Source: Microcaldota archaeon
Lineage (GTDB): Archaea; Micrarchaeota; Micrarchaeia; Anstonellales; J096
Length of the DNA: 19,747 nt
Direction: 5' to 3'
Assembly: GCA_025058915.1 (NCBI GenBank)
Contig: JANXEC010000006.1
Location: 1 to 19,747 of the forward strand
In this document: piece by piece, positions 14,852-19,747 of the stretch
How the letters are laid out: every line of letters starts with the position of its first letter
Numbering within the stretch: position 1 is the first letter of the stretch
Notes under the pieces: model-generated
Databases searched by the model: none
What the model saw: only the letters and a program-made list of their open reading frames with translations
Told to the model about the DNA's origin: nothing
Made by a program: the position numbers and the translations under genes

Positions 14852-15420
14852 ATCTCAAATTTCTTGATGAGAAAATAATCAATAGGGTTTATTCTGTTCA
14901 GCTCCTTGTATATGCGATTGACTATACTATCATCAATCAGTGAATTCACAAACTCGGGGAAGGTCTTCGTCTTCAACTCATTAATCATCTCCGTCTCTAG
15001 CTTCTTCCTCAGATTCCTCTTCACAGTAGCAGATACTCTATCTGATGCTACCAGGAAGGTTTTCACTGCTATCTCCTTCCCATCCTTGAGTTTGATCCTC
15101 TGGAAGTGATGTATAACAGTCTTCCTGGACCTTGCAAGGTTCTTCAGATAGGATAGAGCTATCTCAAAACCAACCACTTCAGACTGAACCTGAGTGCCTC
15201 TCACAGCAACTGTTCTGAATATCAGGGTTGAATAGAGAGATTTCTCGTCCATTTTCTGAATTATATCTGCAAGACTGACTCTGATAGTTCTATTAGGTAG
15301 ATTGGATTCATCGTGGGATATTATGCTACCTAGAATTGAGTTCTTAGTGTTCAGATAGTCTGGAACTACCACATCATACCATCTCTTGAGTTTCCATCTG
15401 TTTAGGTTCTTGTTATACAT
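14848..15420 (-). CDS. rps3ae: Small ribosomal subunit protein eS1 (S3Ae)
   Basis: A 190-residue protein. Recognisable parts are NRWKLKRWYDVVVPDYLN near the N-terminus, LIFRTVAVRGTQVQSEVVGFEIALSYLKNLARSRKTVIHH in the middle, and VKTFLVASDRVSATVKRNLRKKLE. It sits near the mRNA exit of the small subunit. Start follows uS15 by 1 bp; GGTGA lies 6 nt upstream. The pairing of eS1 with uS15 is common in archaea. Confidence 0.93.
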   Translation of the reverse strand: MYNKNLNRWKLKRWYDVVVPDYLNTKNSILGSIISHDESNLPNRTIRVSLADIIQKMDEKSLYSTLIFRTVAVRGTQVQSEVVGFEIALSYLKNLARSRKTVIHHFQRIKLKDGKEIAVKTFLVASDRVSATVKRNLRKKLETEMINELKTKTFPEFVNSLIDDSIVNRIYKELNRINPIDYFLIKKFEI

Positions 15421-15421
15421 A

Positions 15422-15874
15422 TCACTTCACCAGTAGCACTGCGGTCTCGAAGGAATATTTCCAATCAGCAGGTAACTTCCCTTCTCTCTTGTAATACTTA
15501 ACCAATCTATGGATCTTTGATATGAGGTGTTTGTATTTCGTTTGATTATGTATATCCCCCTTGTGGTTCTGGAGATGTTGATGCATTCTCACTGCCTTCT
15601 TTAGCAGAGCAAGAAGATCCTCGGGCAATCCTGCCAAACCATTCTCCTTCAGGACTTTCCCTAATCTCTTACCGAATACAGCTCTGATAGATGGAACTCC
15701 GTACAGATCTCTGAGTATCATACCTATCATTGATGGAGTGTATCTCTGTTTTGCCAGTTTCAATATTATCTGCTCTACCTCCTGTTTGCTCAGGGTCTGC
15801 CACTCTGGAACCTCCCATCTCTTCGGATGTTTAGATCTGCTATGTCCATGTTTACCTGAATGTAACCTTGCCAT
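15422..15874 (-). CDS. rps15: Small ribosomal subunit protein uS15
   Basis: A 150-residue archaeal/eukaryotic-type uS15 with the N-terminal extension (MARLHSGKHGHSRSKHP, then the VPEW segment) and the S15 helical core (LLALLKKAVRMHQHLQNHKGD, then the HLISKIHRLVKYYKREGKLP region). It binds 16S rRNA helices of the platform. It has its own TATA box, so it is likely the first gene of uS15-eS1-NAC-eL15 even though the PAC2 gene is just upstream. GGGGAT lies upstream of the ATG. Confidence 0.96.
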   Translation of the reverse strand: MARLHSGKHGHSRSKHPKRWEVPEWQTLSKQEVEQIILKLAKQRYTPSMIGMILRDLYGVPSIRAVFGKRLGKVLKENGLAGLPEDLLALLKKAVRMHQHLQNHKGDIHNQTKYKHLISKIHRLVKYYKREGKLPADWKYSFETAVLLVK

Positions 15875-15905
15875 AACTATCCCCTTTATTTTCTCCTAAG
15901 ATCCA

Positions 15906-15914
15906 TTTAAAAAT
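15906..15914 (-). promoter_or_regulatory. TATA box of the uS15 operon
   Basis: TTTAAA at 15906-15911 is centred 34.5 bp from the uS15 ATG, giving a leader of about 8-10 nt with a purine-rich stretch. It begins directly downstream of the PAC2 gene stop (15917-15915). Confidence 0.62.
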
Positions 15915-16643
15915 CTATCTAATATACTGCTTTGTAGCCTCCCTATCAAGTCTCTCGTATTCCTTTATCAGTTCATTCTGTCTCTGATCTATATCCGTTA
16001 TGATCTTATCTATCTCCTGAAAGTTCACTCTGAATTTGAATAATTCATCTAATTTCCTTATCATTGTCCTCGCAGCATGAACATCACTGCTATCTGGTTT
16101 GGTAACTGTCTTTAACACTATTATTCCATCCATCCCTGCATGTTCTGCCATAATAGGGAGTAGAGCCAACACCCCCACCACATTACCAACAACAGCAGCA
16201 CCTGGTTTGAACATGTCTCTGAATTTATCCAAGATCTCTTTTTTGTGAGAGAACATGAATATTTCATCAGAAGTCTCGCCATGATTAGCATACCCACCTA
16301 TCCCAATCACATACTCCGGATTATATTTCTTCTTTAGCATCTCCAGGACATGTTTCAGATATCTGTACGGATTGTTGGGTTGGTTCTCCCCAACTAATAT
16401 CATAGTAGATGTATCTTTAGAATAATAGATCTTCGTAGAGTATGTACTCACCAATCCTTCTCCTACAATCAACGCTCTGGCAGGTGTGAATGTAGATGAA
16501 AGTATCTCACCGATCAACCTGAAATTTGAATTCCTTGCTATGTAATCAGTTGTTATCAGTCCTATCAATCCAACTCCAGGAAATCCCATTATGACTCTCT
16601 TCACCTTTCCCCTTATCTTGGAATGTTGTATGTATATTTCCAT
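15915..16643 (-). CDS. PAC2-family protein (proteasome assembly chaperone-like)
   Basis: A 242-residue protein with the PAC2 signature: VIMGFPGVGLIGLITTDYI near the N-terminus (residues 17-35), the FTPARALIVGEGLVSTYSTKIYY strand pair, GIGGYANH, and GNVVGVLALLPIMAEHAGMDGIIVL. The C-terminal 50 residues are charged and helical (NFQEIDKIITDIDQRQNELIKEYERL), likely a coiled coil. Eukaryotic PAC2 helps build the proteasome; archaeal members are widespread but their exact job is unproven. The ATG at 16643 is 26.5 bp from the TTTAAA box at 16667-16672, suggesting leaderless mRNA. No proteasome gene is in the window. Confidence 0.88.
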   Translation of the reverse strand: MEIYIQHSKIRGKVKRVIMGFPGVGLIGLITTDYIARNSNFRLIGEILSSTFTPARALIVGEGLVSTYSTKIYYSKDTSTMILVGENQPNNPYRYLKHVLEMLKKKYNPEYVIGIGGYANHGETSDEIFMFSHKKEILDKFRDMFKPGAAVVGNVVGVLALLPIMAEHAGMDGIIVLKTVTKPDSSDVHAARTMIRKLDELFKFRVNFQEIDKIITDIDQRQNELIKEYERLDREATKQYIR

Positions 16644-16665
16644 AATCTACTATGAACATATGTTG

Positions 16666-16675
16666 ATTTAAAAAT
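16666..16675. promoter_or_regulatory. Shared TATA box of the PAC2 gene and the divergent unknown gene
   Basis: ATTTAAAAAT has TTTAAA at 16667-16672, centred 26.5 bp from the PAC2 ATG (16643, minus) and 24.5 bp from the ATG at 16694 (plus). The 50-bp gap between the two ATGs holds no other TATA-like hexamer. An in-frame ATG at 16676 touches the box and cannot be reached by a transcript started from it. Confidence 0.72.
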
Positions 16676-16693
16676 ATGCCCGAACATTTTTAC

Positions 16694-17425
16694 ATGAGAT
16701 TGATCATAAACAGAGATAGAGGATATTTCAGAGTGAAACATTTCAATCTAGACTTGGTTATAACATCAGATAGAGATCCTAATAATATATTGTATGTGAA
16801 TCAACCATTGAAACACTCCTCTAGAGAGGTTTGGTATAAAGTAGATATACCATACTCCAAAATATCAATTTTTCTAACTTCTCCAGAGCCAATCATGTTA
16901 GATGGAAATTATCACACTCCAGAGTTCTTCCGTCTTGATAGATTGCCTGAGAACGACAGATACTCAAGAGCTTTGTTAACAGGAAAAATAGGGATAGAAT
17001 TGGAGACACAGGGATACTCTGAAGATATCAAGATGATTGAAAACAGATACATCCAGCGATTGAGAATTGCAGAGACATCAGAAGAACCAGAGTTTAACAT
17101 GTTCCTAGATTACGGCTCCAGAGAGATCAAAATACTCAGTAAAGACAGAAATACCATAAATATCCTAAAGAGAATAGCCGAAGGTATTATAATATACTAT
17201 AGCAAACTGCACTTATACACAAACTCCAGAGATGATTCTGTTAGGAAGAATCTGAACTCTCTAACGAAACATGAACTTACTAAAAAGATACTCGAACATA
17301 GTCTCTCCTCTGAACTGGAATTTGTTAGATCTATCACAAGAGAGCGTAATAGACTATGGTTACTGCCGATCGGTTACGATGCATCTCTAGAATATGGATT
17401 GTTATACTCAAAAAATCTACTCTAG
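16694..17425 (+). CDS. Unrecognised protein, 243 residues
   Basis: I do not recognise this family. The protein is predicted soluble, with no signal peptide or membrane segment. It looks mixed alpha/beta: beta-rich and charged in the first half (RLIINRDRGYFRVKHF, IGIELETQGYS), then a helical stretch with MFLDYGSREIKILSKDR, LKRIAEGIIIYYSKLHLYT and KHELTKKILEHSLSSELEFV, and the end RNRLWLLPIGYD. An upstream in-frame ATG at 16676 would add six residues, but it adjoins the TATA box; ATG 16694 fits a leaderless mRNA. Base composition and codon use match the neighbours, so recent transfer is not indicated. It is divergent from the PAC2 gene with one shared promoter box, and its end overlaps TFB by 9 bp. 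Confidence 0.75.
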   Translation: MRLIINRDRGYFRVKHFNLDLVITSDRDPNNILYVNQPLKHSSREVWYKVDIPYSKISIFLTSPEPIMLDGNYHTPEFFRLDRLPENDRYSRALLTGKIGIELETQGYSEDIKMIENRYIQRLRIAETSEEPEFNMFLDYGSREIKILSKDRNTINILKRIAEGIIIYYSKLHLYTNSRDDSVRKNLNSLTKHELTKKILEHSLSSELEFVRSITRERNRLWLLPIGYDASLEYGLLYSKNLL

Positions 17426-18358
17426 ATCCCTCAACCCTAGCAACTCCTTAAGCTCTCTGTATCGATTTCTTATAGTAACCTCTGTTACATGTGCCTCCTC
17501 TGCAACCTCTTTCTGAGTCTTTCTCTCTCCCTTCTCTAGAGCTGCTATATATAATGCTGCTGCAGCAATACCTGTAGGACCTCTCCCTGACAGCATTCCA
17601 TTTGCCATTGCTGCTCTCACTATTTCCTTTGCTCTCTCCTGAACCTCCTCGCTGAGTTGTAGATTCGATGCAAATCTAGGTATATATATCTCCGGACTAG
17701 CAAATGGTACCTTCAGATTCAACTCTCTCTTGATGAACCTATATGCTCTCCCTATATCTTTCTTGTCCGTATTTGTTATCTGAACAATATCCTCTAGAGT
17801 CTTAGGTATACCTTCCTTTCTACACACAGCATACACAACAGCAGCAACAACACTCTCTATCAATCTACCTCTTATTAGATGTCTCCTCACTGCCTCTTTG
17901 TATATATATGCAGCCTTCTCTGCAACACTCCTAGGTAATTGTAGTCTGTCAACTATCTTCTCTAGTTCTTGCAATGCTGTTGCTATGTTTCTCTCATGAG
18001 ATGATGCCATACTGATCCTCTTGTGCCATTTCCTCATTCTGCTGAGTGTTGCCTGATTCTTTACAGCTATCTTCACACCTCTACTATCTTTATTCGATAG
18101 ATCTATCTCTGTTGTCAATCCCTTGTTAGGTTTCATCATCGATATTGGTCCTCCTGTTCTTGCTCTCCTATTCCTCTGATCTGAATCAAATGCTCTCCAC
18201 TCTGGTCCATAATCCACCAGATCTTCGTGTATTATGTTTCCGCATTTATTGCATATTAATTCAGAGGTTTCTGGTTCTACAGATATGTCTGTACTACCAC
18301 ATTCTGGACATACGAGTGCATTTTCATCAACCTTCCTCTCTCTGCGTTCATCTGCCAT
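17417..18358 (-). CDS. tfb: Transcription initiation factor B (TFB, TFIIB homologue)
   Basis: A 313-residue protein that binds the TBP-TATA complex and BRE and recruits RNA polymerase. The zinc ribbon has C17-x2-C20 and C36-x2-C39. The B-reader region includes DYGPEWRAFDSDQRNRRARTGGP. Two cyclin folds follow (about 110-205 and 205-313), and the second ends with a helix-turn-helix segment (TQKEVAEEAHVTEVTIRNRYRELKELLGL) that reads BRE. In-frame starts exist at 18367 (GTG) and 18364, but ATG 18358 lies 5 nt after AGGTGA (18369-18364) and is preferred. Unlike most first genes here it therefore has a Shine-Dalgarno leader of roughly 20 nt. Confidence 0.95.
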   Translation of the reverse strand: MADERRERKVDENALVCPECGSTDISVEPETSELICNKCGNIIHEDLVDYGPEWRAFDSDQRNRRARTGGPISMMKPNKGLTTEIDLSNKDSRGVKIAVKNQATLSRMRKWHKRISMASSHERNIATALQELEKIVDRLQLPRSVAEKAAYIYKEAVRRHLIRGRLIESVVAAVVYAVCRKEGIPKTLEDIVQITNTDKKDIGRAYRFIKRELNLKVPFASPEIYIPRFASNLQLSEEVQERAKEIVRAAMANGMLSGRGPTGIAAAALYIAALEKGERKTQKEVAEEAHVTEVTIRNRYRELKELLGLRDLE

Positions 18359-18363
18359 AACCA

Positions 18364-18369
18364 TCACCT
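18364..18369 (-). promoter_or_regulatory. Shine-Dalgarno of tfb
   Basis: Minus-strand AGGTGA, 5 nt before the ATG at 18358. It overlaps the alternative in-frame GTG and ATG at 18367 and 18364, which argues against those starts. Confidence 0.7.
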
Positions 18370-18401
18370 TTTTAAATCTTTCATGTTTTATACATCAAAC
18401 A

Positions 18402-18412
18402 TATATTTAAAG
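18402..18412. promoter_or_regulatory. TATA box of the lipoprotein gene, possibly shared with tfb
   Basis: TATATTTAAAG has TTTAAA at 18406-18411, centred 24.5 bp before the lipoprotein ATG (18433, plus). On the minus strand it would start a tfb transcript near 18382 with a leader of about 24 nt carrying the Shine-Dalgarno. A second minus-strand TATA-like element, GTATAAAAC at about 18384-18393, would give almost no leader and is less fitting. Confidence 0.55.
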
Positions 18413-18432
18413 TTTTTGTTTTTAAGTTAATT

Positions 18433-18978
18433 ATGAAATTGGCTGTTTTGATATTACTATTTGTATCAGGATGCGTTGAGCAAGAAATACAAGTAGAACC
18501 CACTGAGAGAATCGAGGAACCTAGAGCCCTTCTAGAGATCACTAGGCTAAATAACGAATATGAGATAGAATACATAGGCTCATTCTTCGTTCAGAACAGT
18601 GGATATTACATAACTCTAAAATCTATCTCCAGAAAGAGATCTATAAAATACGAGAACGAAGTGTTCAAGATGGCTGATGGGGAACTCCTAGAGACAGTAA
18701 TTATAGTTAGAAAATCCGAAAAACCTAACTACCAGATAGATCTTACCAAGTATACATTTTACCTAGCAGTATGTGATGGCAATAAGTGTTATGATAGTTT
18801 TATCAAGAGCAAGAAATATCATGATAGGACAGAGTTCACATACATAACACCCCTACCTCCTAAAACCAACATAACTAGAATCTATACAGGTATTCTATTC
18901 TACACAGGAGGATGGCTCTCGTCAGATTCATCCCGATCTGCATTGATAGCTGAGATAGACCCTAGACTGGTTGGATAA
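18433..18978 (+). CDS. Putative membrane lipoprotein, 181 residues, unknown function
   Basis: The first 13 residues form a short lipoprotein signal, MKLAVLILLFVSG, followed by C14; VSGC is a good lipobox. The mature part begins with an acidic, disordered stretch (VEQEIQVEPTERIEEPR), then a mostly beta segment (about 35-165), with a CDGNKC pair (possible disulfide) and threonine- and proline-rich stretches. This suggests an exported, membrane-tethered protein. No family recognised. ATG 18433 is 24.5 bp from a TATA centre, consistent with a leaderless mRNA. The last 17 bp overlap the end of priS. Confidence 0.78.
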   Translation: MKLAVLILLFVSGCVEQEIQVEPTERIEEPRALLEITRLNNEYEIEYIGSFFVQNSGYYITLKSISRKRSIKYENEVFKMADGELLETVIIVRKSEKPNYQIDLTKYTFYLAVCDGNKCYDSFIKSKKYHDRTEFTYITPLPPKTNITRIYTGILFYTGGWLSSDSSRSALIAEIDPRLVG

Positions 18979-19747
18979 GCTTTGCCCTGTTCTGTAGTAT
19001 CAGAAACACCCCTAGATCTCCCCTAACTCTATAGGCGCTATCTCTCTTCAACTCATAACCATACTTCTCTGATCTGAAATCCTCAAGCATCCTTATCTTA
19101 ATATCAATATCCTCGAATAGCACGGCATCATACCAAGGATCGAAGCTATCTAGAGATTGAATGTTCAGTATCTTGGCCTGAAATCCTGTGTCTCCATGTA
19201 TTGAATTCTCCATGCGTAAGAGTTTTGTCTGATCGAGTGTAACATTATTGTCTAAGGACACTCTGAACCTAGCCCTCTCTACAGCTAATGCAAGAGTCTG
19301 ATTATCAACTTTAGACCATTCTCCTAAATATATCATAGGATCTGATATGATGTTCCTAAGCTCCCTCACTATTCTAATCTGCATTCTATTCTTGAGGTTC
19401 TCAAACTTAGGACCTAATACTCTGTTGTTGATCCTAGTCAAACCAAATATCTCTTCTGAAATCTCTGCTAAAGTGATATAATTCAGTATCTCAGCCCTGG
19501 AGTCTCTGTCAAGTCTGGTAACCCAGTCATCCCTCACATGTATATGAAAACCTCTGTTCCCAGAATAATTAATTGTTATATCCTGAAATCCGAACTCAGA
19601 TCTGAAAATATCATATAACTCAAATATATCTGGTATCATGTTTTTTATCCTGTCTAGACTCTCATCTATATCTATCACAAAATCCCCTCTTACGTATCCT
19701 TTCTCCTCCATTGGCCTATCAGGATTGAGGTAATATGCCGATGAATA
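18962..19747 (-). CDS. priS: DNA primase small (catalytic) subunit PriS, partial, zinc knuckle absent
   Basis: The frame stays open to the right edge: 12 more codons lie before the first in-window ATG (19711) and read SAYYLNPDRPMEEKGY, matching the conserved PriS stretch before the active site. The N-terminus is therefore outside the window and 261 residues are present. The catalytic pair is in VIDIDES (Asp codons at 19672 and 19666). SGNRGFHIHV (about 19564-19535) is the nucleotide-binding signature. VTLDQT and LLRMENSIHGDTGF supply the third Asp and the SxHG block. In most archaeal PriS a Cys/His zinc insert lies between DxD and SGxRG; here only about 33 residues separate them and no Cys or His cluster exists. 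Makes RNA primers with PriL, which is not in the window. Confidence 0.92.
   Translation of the reverse strand, partial: YSSAYYLNPDRPMEEKGYVRGDFVIDIDESLDRIKNMIPDIFELYDIFRSEFGFQDITINYSGNRGFHIHVRDDWVTRLDRDSRAEILNYITLAEISEEIFGLTRINNRVLGPKFENLKNRMQIRIVRELRNIISDPMIYLGEWSKVDNQTLALAVERARFRVSLDNNVTLDQTKLLRMENSIHGDTGFQAKILNIQSLDSFDPWYDAVLFEDIDIKIRMLEDFRSEKYGYELKRDSAYRVRGDLGVFLILQNRAKLIQPV

Noticed and set aside
16676..16693. ATG at 16676 as start of the unknown gene
   Set aside because: It touches the TATA box, so a transcript from that box could not include it. ATG 16694 is 24.5 bp from the TATA centre.
1..19747. CRISPR array, insertion sequence, toxin-antitoxin or phage module
   Set aside because: No spaced direct repeats, terminal inverted repeats, transposase, nuclease-antitoxin pair or phage genes were seen; the region is housekeeping throughout.

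Overview
This 19.7 kb window is archaeal chromosome. It encodes a leaderless-looking class II tRNA-Leu, archaeal transcription factor B, an MCM helicase, an archaeal-type primase small subunit, the KH/beta-CASP nuclease aCPSF1 (FttA), archaeal/eukaryotic ribosomal proteins (eL18, eL15, eS1, uS9, uL13, uS2, uS15), RNA polymerase subunit Rpo10, alpha-NAC and the DTD2-type D-aminoacyl-tRNA deacylase. Several proteins are short for their families (ValRS, eL15, uS2, and a primase without its zinc knuckle). Genes overlap or nearly touch, and the largest gap is about 130 bp. This fits a small-genome archaeon, probably a DPANN/ARMAN-type lineage; no 16S is present, so the lineage is inference. Codon use leans to AGA/AGG and ATA with few CGN codons. 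No CRISPR, insertion sequence, prophage or integrase is visible.

Layout: (1) 1-1260, minus strand: a family-2-like glycosyltransferase running off the left edge, then tRNA-Leu(GAG). (2) 1311-4749: convergent aspS and valS. (3) 4750-4879: an unlisted C/D box sRNA (about 4797-4852) between two promoters. (4) 4880-7149, plus strand: a membrane-anchored AN1 zinc finger gene coupled to mcm. (5) 11749 down to 7151, minus strand: one long operon rpl18e-rpl13-rps9-rpo10-rps2-aCPSF1-dtdA. (6) 11792-12802 minus, a CaCA cation antiporter, divergent from mtaB (12862-14130, plus). (7) 16643 down to 14083, minus: a PAC2-family gene, then uS15-eS1-NAC-eL15. (8) 16694-17425 plus, an unrecognised protein. (9) 18358 down to 17417 minus, TFB, divergent from a lipoprotein gene (18433-18978, plus). 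(10) priS, minus, cut by the right edge.

The genes are almost entirely informational: translation, tRNA charging, proofreading and modification, transcription initiation and termination, and replication. The most interesting structure is in how they are packed. A self-complementary TTTAAA hexamer lies about 25-28 bp from the start points of many units. In several divergent pairs a single hexamer appears to serve both directions, including tRNA-Leu/aspS and valS/C-D sRNA. First genes look leaderless, while operon-internal genes often carry AGGTGA Shine-Dalgarno motifs that contain the upstream TGA stop. All five convergent gene pairs overlap or are 1 bp apart, leaving no separate terminator space.
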